Assembly: GCA_030447865.1 (NCBI GenBank) | Contig: JAUJOD010000001.1 | Location: 1,207,607 to 1,271,606 of the forward strand | Source of the DNA: Nocardioidaceae bacterium | Lineage (GTDB): Bacteria; Actinomycetota; Actinomycetes; Propionibacteriales; Nocardioidaceae | Length of the DNA stretch: 64,000 nucleotides | Direction of reading: 5' to 3' | Shown: piece by piece, positions 18,265-30,225 of the stretch | Layout of the letters: each line of letters begins with the position of its first letter | Numbering within the stretch: position 1 is the stretch's first letter | Notes under the pieces: generated by a model | The model's input: the letters and a program-made list of their open reading frames with translations, nothing else | Databases searched by the model: none | Told to the model about the DNA's origin: nothing | Made by a program: the position numbers and the translations under genes

Positions 18265-18633
18265 TCAGGAGCACTCCGAGACGTCGGCGGTCGTTGCCTC
18301 CCGGTCGGTGGTGATCGACGCTCGCACCGTCAGGTCGCCTTCCGCACCCGGCGGGACCCGCACAATCTTCTCACCCACCACTGAGTAATCCACCGCCTGA
18401 GCCGTGACCGTGCACACCAGGACAGCGTTCTCCGGCCGGTGTACGTCGAGCAGCACCCTGACCTCGTGCGGCGATACGACGTCGTACGAGCGCACCCTCG
18501 CCCCAGCCGGGGCCGACGCGTGGTCGACCGCAGCCCAAATCAGCCAGCCCAAGAAGGCGGCGACGAGCAGGCTCAGCAGCACGACGGTGACGACTCGGCG
18601 GTGCGGCGAGGGGACGCCGTACCGCTCGGTCAT
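18265..18633 (-). CDS. DUF4307 membrane protein
   Basis: 122-aa protein with one N-terminal transmembrane helix (VVTVVLLSLLVAAFLGWLIW) and an extracytoplasmic beta-rich domain, including CTVTAQAVDYSVVG and a C-terminal cysteine. Conserved in actinobacteria, always between greA and mca (Rv1081c position); its function is not known. The ATG at 18633 is the natural start, since upstream residues are not conserved-looking. Confidence 0.8.
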   Translation of the reverse strand: MTERYGVPSPHRRVVTVVLLSLLVAAFLGWLIWAAVDHASAPAGARVRSYDVVSPHEVRVLLDVHRPENAVLVCTVTAQAVDYSVVGEKIVRVPPGAEGDLTVRASITTDREATTADVSECS

Positions 18634-18852
18634 CGACTGCCGCGGACCGTCCGTGCTTTGGAGGCTCACCCGCCTGCCCTTCTGAGGAGTGCCGCTCGCC
18701 GTCGCCCACTCGGAACGCACCAGCGGAATGGACTCACCTCAGGTGCTGTTGCCCTTCGGTGTCACCATTGTGGCTCACAGCATCGCCAGCGGCTGCCGCC
18801 GCGGGCAGCGCCGCCAACTGACCGCCCGCCAGCACACCAGTAAGGACCAGGA

Positions 18853-19761
18853 GTGACCGAACAACTTCGGCTCATGCACGTGCACGCGCACCCTGACGAC
18901 GAGTCGAGCAAAGGCGCGGCCAGCACGGCGAAGTATGTCGCCGAGGGCGTCGACGTGCACGTCGTCACCTGCACCGGCGGCGAGCGTGGCTCCATCCTCA
19001 ACCCCAACATGGACCGATCGGAGGTGCTGGCGAACATCTCCGAGATCCGGCGCCACGAGATGGACCGGGCACGCGAGATCCTCGGCGTGCGGCAGGACTG
19101 GCTCGGCTTCGTCGACTCGGGCTTCCCCGAGGGAGATCCGCCCCCGCCACTGCCGGAGGGCTGCTTCGCGACGGTGCCGGTGGAGGACGCGGCTGAGCCG
19201 CTGGTTCGCCTGATCAGGTCGTTCCGGCCGCATGTCGTCACGACGTACGACGAGAACGGCGGCTACCCGCACCCCGACCACGTCATGTGTCACCTCATCA
19301 CCGTGCGCGCCTGGCAGGCTGCGGGCGACCCGGAGGCCTACCTCGGTTCCGGTGAGCCGTGGCAGCCGCTGAAGCTCTACTACCACCACTCGTTCAACCG
19401 CGAACGTATGGTCGCGCTGCACGAGGCCATGCTCGAGCGAGGACTCGAGTCGCCGTACGCCGAGCGGCTCGAGGAGTGGAAGGCTGACGCCGAACGCGAG
19501 CGACGGGTCACCACTAGGGTGCCGTGCGCGGAGTACTTCCCGGTGCGCGACAGGGCGCTGATCGCCCACGCCACCCAGATCGACCCGGACGGTTGGTGGT
19601 TCGGGGTGCCACTGGAGGTGCAGCAGGAGGTGTGGCCGACCGAAGACTTCCAGTTGGCTGACGCTGCGGTGCCGACCGACCTCCCTGAGGACGACCTGTT
19701 CGCCAGCATCCGCGACCTCGCCGCGACCTACGACGGCCGACGCGAGAGCATTGGGGTATGA
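18853..19761 (+). CDS. mca: Mycothiol S-conjugate amidase
   Basis: 302-aa zinc amidase of the LmbE/PIG-L family that cleaves mycothiol conjugates of toxins to mercapturates and glucosaminyl-inositol. The zinc motif MHVHAHPDDE is at the start, CTGGERGS follows, and GYPHPDHVMCH supplies the third ligand. Its closest relative by function is MshB; the length, the start (MHVHAHPDDESSKGA) and the position beside greA point to Mca. It implies that the host makes mycothiol. Confidence 0.95.
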   Translation: MTEQLRLMHVHAHPDDESSKGAASTAKYVAEGVDVHVVTCTGGERGSILNPNMDRSEVLANISEIRRHEMDRAREILGVRQDWLGFVDSGFPEGDPPPPLPEGCFATVPVEDAAEPLVRLIRSFRPHVVTTYDENGGYPHPDHVMCHLITVRAWQAAGDPEAYLGSGEPWQPLKLYYHHSFNRERMVALHEAMLERGLESPYAERLEEWKADAERERRVTTRVPCAEYFPVRDRALIAHATQIDPDGWWFGVPLEVQQEVWPTEDFQLADAAVPTDLPEDDLFASIRDLAATYDGRRESIGV

Positions 19762-20016
19762 CCGGTGCGTTGGGCTGGTTGGCCTCCGTTGGCTGGCTGG
19801 CGATAGAGCCGGAAGACGCGCGGCCCGGCTATGGAGCGCTGCTGCTCGTACTCGGGCTGGCCGTAGTCACCTTCCTGCTGTGGCGCAGCATGAACACCCA
19901 GTTAGGGAAGATCCAGATGCCGCCGAGCCAGTCGCCGGGCCAGTCGCCGGGCCAGTCGCCCTCCGAAGCGGCCCGCGGCTCAGAAGGGGTGCCCGGCTCC
20001 GACGTCGACCAAGAGG

Positions 20017-22023
<2,007 letters not shown>

Positions 22024-22066
22024 CGGCGCGCTGGCCAAGCTCGCGGCCACCCCACCTGGCGCAAGG

Positions 22067-22190
22067 GATCCGACGCTCAGCACGCCATAGCCGTCATACC
22101 GTCGGATCTTTCCGCGCCAGCGGTTCTCGGCTCCTAGCCGCGCGCAACGATCCGACGTTCAGCTCGCCATAGCGGCAATAGCGTTGGATC
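22067..22190. repeat. Two 42-bp family 2 palindromes
   Basis: Copies at 22067-22108 and 22149-22190, both 42 bp, have arms GATCCGAC and GTCGGATC (GTTGGATC in the second) around a conserved CGCCATAGC centre. They lie after the DUF255 gene and before the sigma factor. Same family as 41580-41743 and 50366-50407. Confidence 0.85.
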
Positions 22191-22269
22191 TTCCGCAAGG
22201 GGGAGTCAGGCAGCCGGCTGACAACCAATTGGCGCTGCCACCTCGTTGAACAAGCAGAGGGGAGCGCCG

Positions 22270-22824
22270 ATGAGTGAGGCTGTCTGTGTGAGTCCAATCG
22301 CCAGCACCGGTGAGCCGGGGTCGGCGGTCGGCGCCGTGAGCTTCGAGCAGTTCGTGGCCGCACGCAGCGGCGCACTCTGGCGGAGCGCTTGGCTCCTCAC
22401 CGGCGATGCGCAGAAGGCCGAAGACCTGTTGCAGACGGCGCTGCTCAAAGCCTGGCGCAACTGGAAGAGCATCGCCCGCGACGGGGCAGTCGAGGGATAT
22501 GTACGGCGGGCGCTTGTCACGACGTACACCGACTGGTGGCGACGCAAATGGACCGCCGAGGTGCCGACGCTGGAGCTGCCTGAAACCGCTGACGGCTCGC
22601 GCGACGACGAGGTAAGCACTCGGCACGACGTGATGACGGCCCTGGCCACGCTGACGAGAGGTCAGCGGGCGGTCATCGTGCTGAGGTACTTCGACGACCT
22701 CACCGAGCAGCAGACCGCCGACGCGCTCGGATGCAGCGTCGGCACCGTGAAGAGCCAGACAGCGCGAGCGCTCAAGGCGCTGCGGTCGTCGCCGATGCTG
22801 GCAGACCAGGAGGAGCAGCGATGA
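22270..22824 (+). CDS. SigE-family ECF sigma factor
   Basis: 184-aa sigma-70 factor of the actinobacterial SigE-type ECF group. Region 2 is seen in LWRSAWLLTGDAQKAEDLLQ and region 4 in LTRGQRAVIVLRYFDDLTEQ followed by the helix-turn-helix ADALGCSVGTVKSQTARALK. The ATG at 22270 has AGGGGAG just upstream. It overlaps the next gene by ATGA, which marks that gene as its likely membrane anti-sigma partner. Confidence 0.9.
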   Translation: MSEAVCVSPIASTGEPGSAVGAVSFEQFVAARSGALWRSAWLLTGDAQKAEDLLQTALLKAWRNWKSIARDGAVEGYVRRALVTTYTDWWRRKWTAEVPTLELPETADGSRDDEVSTRHDVMTALATLTRGQRAVIVLRYFDDLTEQQTADALGCSVGTVKSQTARALKALRSSPMLADQEEQR

Positions 22825-23933
22825 AGGACCAACGCCCCGACGGCCGTGACGTCGACCGTATCCGCGAGATGTTGGAGCGAGCAGCGCCGCAGGACTCCCG
22901 CGCCTTGGGGCGGGCCGATGCCGTCGTACGTCGGGGGCGGCGCGCCCGCACCCGTCATGGCGTCGTCGGCGCTGTCGCGGTTGCGGTTGCAGCGGCGGCT
23001 GTCATCGTCGGACCGCAGTTCGTCGACAGCAGCCCGGTGACGAACGAAGCCACCAACCCCACGAACAGTGCGACGACCACACCGAGCAATCCTGCGGCGC
23101 CGGTCAGCCGAGACCCGTACGCCAATCCATGCCCGAACACTCCTGTCGTCGTCTCCAGCATGGTGGGCAACGTCGCCCTAAGACTGGAGTCGGACGTCGC
23201 CATGATCCGGCTGTGCCGGGCCAGGGTAGAGGGGTGGCTCAGTTCCCCGTGGGATCCGCCGGCCGATGCGCTGGTCACCGGCCTGGACAGCTTCGCCGCG
23301 CAGCTGGCGGAGCTCCCGGCTGCGGACCCTGACCCGTGCCCAGCCGCTCGGCCGACGCCGCAGCCGTTCGCCTTGCAGATAATCGGCTCGGCGGGTGCAA
23401 CGCAGACGTTGGGCAGCGCGCTGACCGCGTGCGGCGTCGTAACCGTCAACTCGAAGCTTGTCTCGGCAGAAGCCTTGCTCGACGTGTTCAAGCAGGCGCT
23501 CACCGAGCAGCGAGGCGCTCTAGAACCGCAGGTCACCGACACGACGCTGGAGTGCCGCGACACACGGCCCTTTGTTCGGCTCGGCTGGATGTCGGATGTC
23601 ACGACGGATACCAGTTTTGTCGCCGCGATCCAATGTCCGCGGACCTCGGAGGGCGACGCTGTTCCACCCGACCCGGCTTCCGATGCTGCCATTGAACTGC
23701 TCAACCAGGCATGGGCCGCCAACGCCCGAGACCTGCGCACTGTGAAGCCGGTTCACGTTGATCTGTGCCCGACGGCGTTCATCCTGCCCACCCCGACGTT
23801 TGTGATGACCTCATGGGGGGATGTCGTGGCGATGCGTATGGTCGCATGCGGCAACTACCGGCTCGGGCCTTTCCAGTTCCTCCCCAGCCTCGAGCTGATC
23901 ACTGCGATGTCGCTGCCCTACATCCCGCAATAG
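22821..23933 (+). CDS. Membrane-anchored protein, probable sigma-factor partner
   Basis: 370-aa protein with a short basic cytoplasmic N-terminus (about 45 residues), one transmembrane helix (VVGAVAVAVAAAAVIVG), a Thr/Pro/Asn-rich linker and an extracellular domain with several cysteines. No zinc-binding anti-sigma (HxxxCxxC) motif is seen. Translational coupling to the ECF sigma gene suggests an anti-sigma or sensor role; this is inference. I do not recognise the outer domain. Confidence 0.75.
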   Translation: MKDQRPDGRDVDRIREMLERAAPQDSRALGRADAVVRRGRRARTRHGVVGAVAVAVAAAAVIVGPQFVDSSPVTNEATNPTNSATTTPSNPAAPVSRDPYANPCPNTPVVVSSMVGNVALRLESDVAMIRLCRARVEGWLSSPWDPPADALVTGLDSFAAQLAELPAADPDPCPAARPTPQPFALQIIGSAGATQTLGSALTACGVVTVNSKLVSAEALLDVFKQALTEQRGALEPQVTDTTLECRDTRPFVRLGWMSDVTTDTSFVAAIQCPRTSEGDAVPPDPASDAAIELLNQAWAANARDLRTVKPVHVDLCPTAFILPTPTFVMTSWGDVVAMRMVACGNYRLGPFQFLPSLELITAMSLPYIPQ

Positions 23934-23935
23934 CG

Positions 23936-24045
23936 AGTTGTCAGACTCCAGTCGGCCCATAGGCCGACTACGTTCTGACAACTTCGGGGCTAGTGCGACT
24001 TGTCAGACTCCACTCGGCCTATAGGTCGACTACGTTCTGACAACT
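23936..24045. repeat. Two 48-bp family 1 nested palindromes
   Basis: Copies at 23936-23983 and 23998-24045 lie between convergent genes. The first has perfect outer arms AGTTGTCAGA / TCTGACAACT plus a perfect inner stem AGTCGGCC-CATA-GGCCGACT. The second carries an inner GGCCTATAGGTC. Compared with the copies at 1-111, the inner stem has paired changes in one copy and not in others. Confidence 0.9.
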
Positions 24046-24084
24046 CTCGAGGGAGGGGGAGGGGGTGGGGGGCGGCGGCGGCGG

Positions 24085-24789
24085 TCAGCGGGCGCCGTAC
24101 ACGATCATCGAGACGCCGACGTAGTGCGCAGCGAAGGCGGCGATGGTCAGGCTGTGGAACACCTCGTGGTAGCCGAACCAGTGGGGAATCGGGTCGGGGC
24201 GCCGGATGCCGTACACCAGCCCACCGAGGGAGTAGAGCAGGCCCCCGATGATGATGAGGGCGAGTACGACGGGTCCCGCCGCCGCTGCGAAGTCGTCCAG
24301 CCAGAACACGGCGGCCCAGCCGAGCGCGATGTAGACCGGCAGGTACAGCCAGCGTGGCGCCCCAATCCACAGCACCCGGAATGCGATGCCGATCAGTGCG
24401 CCGCCCCAGACGATGCTGAGCAGGATGCGGGCCCGGTCGCCGTCGAGCAGCGTCAGCGCGAACGGTGTGTAGGTGCCGGCGATCAGCAAGAAGATGGTGG
24501 AGTGGTCGAGTCGGCGAAGAACTCCGTGCCAGCGGGGCGACCACGGCTGCCCACGGTGGAACAGCGCAGAAATGCCGAAGAGCAGCGACGACGACACCGC
24601 GAACACGGCGGTCGCGATCCGGGTCGTGGTGGTTGGTGACAAAAAGATCAGCACGAGCCCGGCAATCACGCTCAGCGGGAAGACCCCTAGGTGCAGCCAG
24701 CCACGCAGCTTCGGCTTGATCTCCCGGGCGGCTTCCTTGAGCAGCTCGGTGGCGACCTCCTTGAGACCCTCCGGTTCGTGCACGATCAT
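24085..24789 (-). CDS. Hemolysin III (PAQR/YqfA) family membrane protein
   Basis: 234-aa, seven-helix membrane protein of the hemolysin III/PAQR superfamily, with conserved SALFHRGQPW, RRLDHSTIFLLIAGTYTPF and the C-terminal GYHEVFHSLTIAAFAAHYVG containing the metal-binding histidines. Members may be hydrolases; function in bacteria is unclear. It occupies the Rv1085c position. TACCGT lies six nucleotides before the ATG. Confidence 0.9.
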   Translation of the reverse strand: MIVHEPEGLKEVATELLKEAAREIKPKLRGWLHLGVFPLSVIAGLVLIFLSPTTTTRIATAVFAVSSSLLFGISALFHRGQPWSPRWHGVLRRLDHSTIFLLIAGTYTPFALTLLDGDRARILLSIVWGGALIGIAFRVLWIGAPRWLYLPVYIALGWAAVFWLDDFAAAAGPVVLALIIIGGLLYSLGGLVYGIRRPDPIPHWFGYHEVFHSLTIAAFAAHYVGVSMIVYGAR

Positions 24790-24904
24790 GGCACCACGGT
24801 AATGCCCCGAAATGGGCGTTGAGCCGAGTACCCTCGCCAGGAGATGTCATCTCGCTGACTCCGCGCCTTCCGCTGCGGGTCAACTGTGGTCGAGAGGTGT
24901 TGAC

Positions 24905-25669
24905 GTGGTCTCGGTGTGGTCCCTCGCCTATGACCTCTATGAACGCCGCCTGCTGCGCAACCTGCCCGAGGACAAGATTCCCCACCACATCGGCGTGATG
25001 TGCGACGGGAACCGCCGCTGGGCGAAGGCGTTCGGCGAGGAGCTGGAGGGCGGCTACGTCGCCGGCGCCGACAAGATCGAGGAGTTCCTCGGTTGGTGCG
25101 ACCAGCTGCACGTCAAGGTCGTCACGCTGTGGCTGCTGTCCACCGACAACCTGAGCCGCTCACCCGCCGAGACCGGCCCGCTGATGCGGGTCATCGAAGA
25201 CCTGGTCGACGAGCTCGCCTCCACCGGCAAGTGGCGCATCCTGCCCGTCGGCGCCCTCGACCTGCTGCCAGCCGCGACCGCTCGCCGCCTCAAGGCCGCC
25301 GCCGAGCGCACGGCCACCGTCGACGGCATGGCGGTCAACATCGCCGTGGCGTACGGCGGCCGCCGCGAGCTCGCCGACGCCGTACGCTCGCTGCTGCACG
25401 AGCGCGCCGCGCAGGGTACGACGATCGAGGAGCTCGCCGAGGTCATCGACGTCGAGCACATCGCCGAGCACCTCTACACCCGCGGCCAGCCCGACCCCGA
25501 CCTGGTCATCCGCACGTCCGGCGAGCAGCGCATGTCGGGCTTCTTGCTGTGGCAAAGCGTGCACAGCGAGTTCTACGTCTGTGAGGCGATGTGGCCGGAC
25601 TTTCGCCGTACCGACTTCTTGCGGGCCATCCGGGACTACGCCGCCCGCAACCGCCGCTTCGGCGCCTGA
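24905..25669 (+). CDS. uppS: Short-chain Z-isoprenyl diphosphate synthase (UppS family)
   Basis: 254-aa cis-prenyltransferase condensing isopentenyl diphosphate onto an allylic primer. The substrate-binding motif HIGVMCDGNRRWAK is present, as is VVTLWLLSTDNLSR and the C-terminal RTSGEQRMSGFLLWQSV and EFYVCEAMWPDFR. It is at the Rv1086 position, whose product makes Z,E-farnesyl diphosphate; chain length here is inferred from that. GTG 24905 is preferred because GAGAGG lies seven nucleotides upstream. Confidence 0.88.
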   Translation: MVSVWSLAYDLYERRLLRNLPEDKIPHHIGVMCDGNRRWAKAFGEELEGGYVAGADKIEEFLGWCDQLHVKVVTLWLLSTDNLSRSPAETGPLMRVIEDLVDELASTGKWRILPVGALDLLPAATARRLKAAAERTATVDGMAVNIAVAYGGRRELADAVRSLLHERAAQGTTIEELAEVIDVEHIAEHLYTRGQPDPDLVIRTSGEQRMSGFLLWQSVHSEFYVCEAMWPDFRRTDFLRAIRDYAARNRRFGA

Positions 25670-25969
25670 CGGCGGCCAGCTGATGCCACTGGCCCCGAGC
25701 GCGGCACCCGACTTCGGCGCCTGACGGCGCCTCAGCCGACGCCGCCTGCCTCGGTCGCGCGTGTCGAGGCCGGTCGCGGGCCGGTTCAGCCGTAGCGTCT
25801 CACCTGACGCCAGGTCGCAACTCCTGGTGTCTCGGGAGGCCACGTGCTGCAGACCGCAGCAGCGCATGCAAGAGGGCAGGCATCGTGCCCTCGGGTGAGC
25901 AGTTCCCGGTCCGACTGACGAGCCAAGGACCGGCGGGCGATGCGCGCGCGGTCCGCGAGGGGATACAGA
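25670..25969. other. Intergenic stretch without recognised gene
   Basis: Three hundred bases between uppS and phoH2. The end of uppS (TTCGGCGCCTGACGGC) is repeated about 56 bp downstream. No convincing gene, RNA or promoter was recognised apart from the AGGGGA ribosome-binding site before phoH2. Confidence 0.5.
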
Positions 25970-27430
25970 GTGGTCGTCGCTCCAGGCTCCACCGGCCGCC
26001 GGCCCGCCGCTTCGCCGGCCACCCCGGCGGCGCGAACCGGCCGCCGTACCGGCGCGGCGCCCGCGAAAGGCACGGCTGCCACCACAAGCACAGCGCCCAC
26101 CAAGAGCACAGCGCCCACCAAGAGCAGAGCACCCAAGAGCACAGCGCGCACGTACGTGCTCGACACCAGCGTGCTGCTCGCTGACCCGGGGGCGCTGAAA
26201 CGGTTCGACGAGCACCAGATCGTGCTGCCGGTCGTCGTCATCACCGAGCTCGAGGCCAAACGCGCACACCCGGAGCTGGGGTTCTTCGCCCGATCGGCGC
26301 TGCGTGCGCTCGACGACCTGCGGGTGCTGCATGGGCGGCTGGACTCCGCCGTACCGATCGGAGACGTGGGCGGCACCGTACGGGTGGAGCTCAACCACAC
26401 CGACCCGGCCGTGCTGCCGGCGGGGTTCCGTCTGGGTGACAACGACACCCGCATCCTCGCGGTGGCGCTGAACCTGCGGGCGGAAGGCGCTGACGTCACG
26501 CTCGTCTCGAAAGACCTGCCGATGCGGGTGAAGGCGTCATCGGTGGGCCTGTCCGCCGAGGAGTACCGCGCCGAGCTCGCCGTCGAGACCGGCTACACGG
26601 GCATGGGCGAGCTCGACGTGAGCGCCGACATCATCGACGACCTGTACGCCGAGGGCGTGGTTGACCTGGAGGCGGCGCGAAACCTGCCGTGCCACTGCGG
26701 CCTGCGGTTGCTGTCCGAGCGCGGGAGCGCGCTGGGTCGGGTGACGGCTGACAAGCAGGTGCGCCTGGTGCGCGGTGACCGCGACGCGTTCGGACTGCGC
26801 GGCCGGTCGGCCGAACAGCGGATCGCCCTGGAGCTGCTCCTCGACCCAGCTATCGGGATCGTGTCGCTCGGTGGACGCGCCGGCACCGGCAAGTCCGCGC
26901 TGGCGCTGTGCGCCGGGCTCGAATCGGTGCTGGAGCGGCACCAGCACAAGAAGGTGGTGGTCTTCCGCCCGTTGTACGCCGTCGGCGGCCAAGACCTCGG
27001 ATACCTGCCCGGCAACGAGTCGGAGAAGATGCAGCCCTGGGCGCAGGCCGTCTTCGACACGCTCGGAGCGGTCAGCAGCGGCGATGTGATCGAGGAGGTG
27101 CTCGGCCGCGGCCTGCTCGAGGTACTGCCGCTGACCCACATCCGCGGCAGGTCGCTGCACGACGCCTACGTGATCGTGGACGAGGCCCAGTCGCTGGAGC
27201 GCAACGTGCTCTTGACCGTGCTCTCGCGGGTCGGCGCCAACTCCCGCGTCGTACTCACTCATGATGTGGCGCAGCGCGACAACCTGCGGGTCGGCCGCTA
27301 CGACGGCGTCGTCGCCGTGGTGGAGAAGCTCAAGGGCCATCCGCTCTTCGCCCATGTCACCTTGACCCGCTCGGAGCGGTCGCCGATCGCCGCTCTCGTC
27401 ACCGAGATGCTTGAGGATGTCTCCAACTAG
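25970..27430 (+). CDS. phoH2: PhoH2: PIN domain-PhoH ATPase fusion
   Basis: 486-aa RNA helicase/ribonuclease. After a 60-residue basic, Thr/Pro/Ala-rich extension with APTKST repeats (18-bp DNA repeats around 26089-26130), a PIN domain starts at [13 protein letters not shown] PhoH ATPase follows, with Walker [13 protein letters not shown] and Walker [11 protein letters not shown]. PhoH2 proteins (Rv1095) unwind and cleave RNA. The GTG start follows GAGGGGA by about seven nucleotides; a start at 25940 is possible. Confidence 0.92.
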   Translation: MVVAPGSTGRRPAASPATPAARTGRRTGAAPAKGTAATTSTAPTKSTAPTKSRAPKSTARTYVLDTSVLLADPGALKRFDEHQIVLPVVVITELEAKRAHPELGFFARSALRALDDLRVLHGRLDSAVPIGDVGGTVRVELNHTDPAVLPAGFRLGDNDTRILAVALNLRAEGADVTLVSKDLPMRVKASSVGLSAEEYRAELAVETGYTGMGELDVSADIIDDLYAEGVVDLEAARNLPCHCGLRLLSERGSALGRVTADKQVRLVRGDRDAFGLRGRSAEQRIALELLLDPAIGIVSLGGRAGTGKSALALCAGLESVLERHQHKKVVVFRPLYAVGGQDLGYLPGNESEKMQPWAQAVFDTLGAVSSGDVIEEVLGRGLLEVLPLTHIRGRSLHDAYVIVDEAQSLERNVLLTVLSRVGANSRVVLTHDVAQRDNLRVGRYDGVVAVVEKLKGHPLFAHVTLTRSERSPIAALVTEMLEDVSN

Positions 27431-27486
27431 CTTGCCTAATCCCTCATGTTCTAACGCAGGTGCTTCCTGGGTGCATCGGCCGTCGG

Positions 27487-27523
27487 AGGTAAACAAGGTG
27501 TCCCGGTAGCACTTTCCTTACCT
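27487..27523 (+). repeat. Family 3 inverted repeat after phoH2
   Basis: Arms AGGTAAACAAGGTG (27487-27500) and CACTTTCCTTACCT (27510-27523) pair imperfectly over 14 nt around a 9-nt loop, preceded by CGTCGG and followed by GCCAGC. A diverged copy in the same orientation is at 29204-29242, on the other side of the HNH pseudogene. Confidence 0.7.
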
Positions 27524-27655
27524 GCCAGCGAACTCCCAGTACAGCCAGTGCACGGTGCTATTTGGCGCGAAGTAGAGCCCCCGACGACTGCTCCGATGCC
27601 AAGACCGCATTGCAGCCGGAGACCGCGGGCAGGTGGCTCCTAATCGCCGACATCT

Positions 27656-29066
27656 TCACCCTGCCCGGGGTTTGAGGCGTTCGTGTCGGATGGGTCTTCG
27701 GTGAGGGTCGATGCGTTGGGGTGGGATGCGTTCGGGGATGCCGTCGGGGGCCATCACGATGGCCCATTCACCGGTGTCGAGGAGGCGGTGGTGCCAGGAG
27801 CACAGCAGGCACCCGTTGGTGATGTCGGTGGGTCCGCCGTGGTGCCACGCTTTGATGTGGTGGGCTTCGCACCAGGCGGGTGGGCGGTCGCAGCCGGGCC
27901 AGACGCAGCCCTTTGTCGCGGACGGCCAGCGCGATGCGTTGGTGACGGTCGAACAGCCGTTGGGACATGCCGAGGTCGAGGATCTTCGACGGCCCGTCCA
28001 GGACCACCGGCAGCAGTCCGGCGTTGCAGGCCAGCCGGCGGGCCTGGCCGGCGGAGATGACAGCCCCGGTGTCCAGGGTGGCTTCGCCGATGCCGGTGGC
28101 CAACGTGGCGGCGTCGATGGTGACCACGATCTGGGCGTTGGCGACGCCGTGTTGGGGGAGCTTGTCGACCGGGAGGTGTTCGATCAACTCCAGGAACGCC
28201 CGCCCCCGCCGCTGCCCGTAGGTCAAGGTCCCGATCTCGGTGTCACAGTGCACACCATCGGCGTCCAGCAGATCGGATGTGCCCGGCCCGTGGACGGTCT
28301 CGGCCAGGCCGGTGCCGGGTGGGTTGGTCGGGGTGCGGCGCGGGGCGGCCAGTGCGTCCAGGGCGGTGGTGAGCATGTCCAACGCCTGGTTGGGCAGTTT
28401 GCCGGAGAACCTACCGATCCCGTCGAAGCCCTTGCGGGCCGAGAACGTCGTCTCCTGCAACGCCCGGGCTTCCTCAGCCGCCAGCAGCGCCGCGAGTTTC
28501 GTGTCGGCGCCGTCGGGGTCGACCACCTCGATGACATGGTTGGCCAGGTGCCGCAACTCGGGGTAGCTGAACCGGGGCGCCTGGTCGATCAGGTAGATCT
28601 CCGCGTGGTCCCGGGCGGCCAGGTCAACGGTGCCGGTCAGCCCGGTGACGGTCTCGGCGATCAGCACCGCCTGCTCAGTGCTCAGCTGGCCGGCTGCCCA
28701 CGCCTGCCGGGTGGTGTCCACACCGTCGTTGACTGCCTTGGCGCGGGCCACGATGCCGGCGGCGGCACCCCGAGACAGGCCATGAGTGGATGCGAGCCAG
28801 GTGGTCGGTGAGGACGCCCCGGCTAACCGGGCCAGCTCCCGCTCCAACGCCGACCCCACCAGCCGGGCCAGCAGCTCATCCACCCCAGCGCTGACCGCCA
28901 GCGTGGCGCTGATCCGGTCAGTCAACGCCTCATCGGTCAACGACCAGGCCGGTGTATCGGCCACCTGCGCCAACGCCGCGGACATGGTTCGCAGGCAGAC
29001 GTCGTACGGCTCCACCGACGGCGTGCCACCACCACCGCCGGACCGCTCCACCGTCGCCGTCGCCAT
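27656..29066 (-). pseudogene. HNH endonuclease, DUF222/13E12 family, frameshifted
   Basis: Full locus would encode about 469 aa: DUF222 domain, then an HNH nuclease. The first 380 or so codons are open from ATG 29066 (MATATVERSGGGG) to AVRDKG. There the frame is lost; the HNH motif CVWPGCDRPP, EAHHIKAWHHGG and LLCSWHHRLLDTGEW continues one frame over to a stop at 27656. One excess base in the GGG at about 27909-27911 explains it, and the 1411-nt length is one over a multiple of three. Related REP13E12 elements of M. tuberculosis are mobile. Confidence 0.88.
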
Positions 29067-29180
29067 ACCAAGGACACTAGAACCACCCACCGACAACCTC
29101 GAACAACCGTTCGAGCCCTGTGGATGGCAGCGGCGCAATGCACTCGAGCAGCGGCGGTGTCGGTAGGCCGTGATCCGTCG

Positions 29181-29242
29181 GAGGTAAATTCGGAGGCACA
29201 TAGAGGTAAATAAAGGGTGACGAGGTGGCACTTCCTTTACGT
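29181..29242 (+). repeat. Family 3 inverted repeat before SLT gene
   Basis: AGGTAAATAAAGGGTG (29204-29219) and CACTTCCTTTACGT (29229-29242) form imperfect arms. A second GAGGTAAA is at 29181, preceded by CCGTCG as in the 27487 copy. It lies in the 314-bp gap between the HNH pseudogene and the SLT-like gene. Nothing else was recognised in this gap. Confidence 0.6.
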
Positions 29243-29380
29243 GCCAGCTGACCCGAGCTCGCAGCGCCACTAGTCCCGACGCAAGACAAACCGCCACAGA
29301 GGGTCCCCACGATTTGGATTGGTGCGGCGCTTCCCCCAGGCTGGGCCGGTCTGCCTGCTGCCTCAAGGAGTAGTTCCCGC

Positions 29381-30064
29381 GTGCCCGGACGCAGTCTCGC
29401 GCCACGTCACAAGGCGCCGCGCTCGGTCAAGCGGTCGTTGGCCCGCGTCGCTGGGAGCGCCAACCAAGTTGCGGGGCGGCCAGGCACCACTGCGACGCTT
29501 GCCTTCCTCGCCGCATCGGCAGTCGCGACCGGGTACGGCGTCCACGCCGCGCAGCCGAACACCGCCGAGCACGCGTCGACTCCGGCCCGACCCGACTCGG
29601 CCGCGGTAAGCGCGGCCCTGAAGGACCACACGGCGGCATCCAACGAGGTCAGCCGGTCAGGCACCCGTCCGCCGGCCGTTGCGGTTCAACGCGCGACCAA
29701 GTCACGGGCGCTCCGGGTGAGCAAGCAATCCCCGTCACGAGCGATCACCGCGACGGTCGCGCCCGCCGACCCGCGGGCGATCGCGCTGTCGATGCTGCCG
29801 GCGTACGGGTGGGGCAGTGGTGAGTACGCCTGCCTTGACCAGCTGTGGATCAGCGAGAGCGACTGGGACCCGTACGCCGAGAACCCGACGTCGGGCGCTT
29901 ACGGGATCCCGCAGTCGCTGCCGCCGGCGAAGATGGCGAGGGCTGGCGACGACTGGCGCACCAACCCGGCCGCCCAGATCGAGTGGGGACTGGAGTACAT
30001 CCGCCTCTCCTACGGCACTCCGTGCGGTGCGTGGACGTTCAAGCAAGCCAACAACTGGTACTAA
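29381..30064 (+). CDS. Secreted transglycosylase (SLT)-like protein
   Basis: 227-aa protein. A basic N-terminus is followed by a hydrophobic helix (TLAFLAASAVATGYGVHAA), a long Ala/Ser/Thr-rich linker and a C-terminal lysozyme-like domain of about 80 residues with the catalytic-type Glu in CLDQLWISESDWDPYAENPT and the SGAYGIPQSLP motif. It resembles actinobacterial lytic transglycosylases that act on peptidoglycan outside the membrane. GTG 29381 follows AAGGAG. A single gene upstream of the subtilase. Confidence 0.82.
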   Translation: MPGRSLAPRHKAPRSVKRSLARVAGSANQVAGRPGTTATLAFLAASAVATGYGVHAAQPNTAEHASTPARPDSAAVSAALKDHTAASNEVSRSGTRPPAVAVQRATKSRALRVSKQSPSRAITATVAPADPRAIALSMLPAYGWGSGEYACLDQLWISESDWDPYAENPTSGAYGIPQSLPPAKMARAGDDWRTNPAAQIEWGLEYIRLSYGTPCGAWTFKQANNWY

Positions 30065-30225
30065 CGCAAATCGACCAATGCACGCTCTGTAGTCCCTGCG
30101 GTCGGTAACGAATTGATAACGCTTGGCTCAAACATAAGACGGCTGGGCCTGAACTGCGGTTGGTTTAGCCTGGCGCGGAAAGTCTTCCGTCGTCACGCTC
30201 TGTCAAAAGAGGGGTTCCTATTCTC

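Noticed and set aside
29250-29380. A c-di-AMP (ydaO) riboswitch before the SLT-like gene
   Set aside because: Such switches often precede cell-wall hydrolases in actinobacteria, but I could not find the conserved core here.
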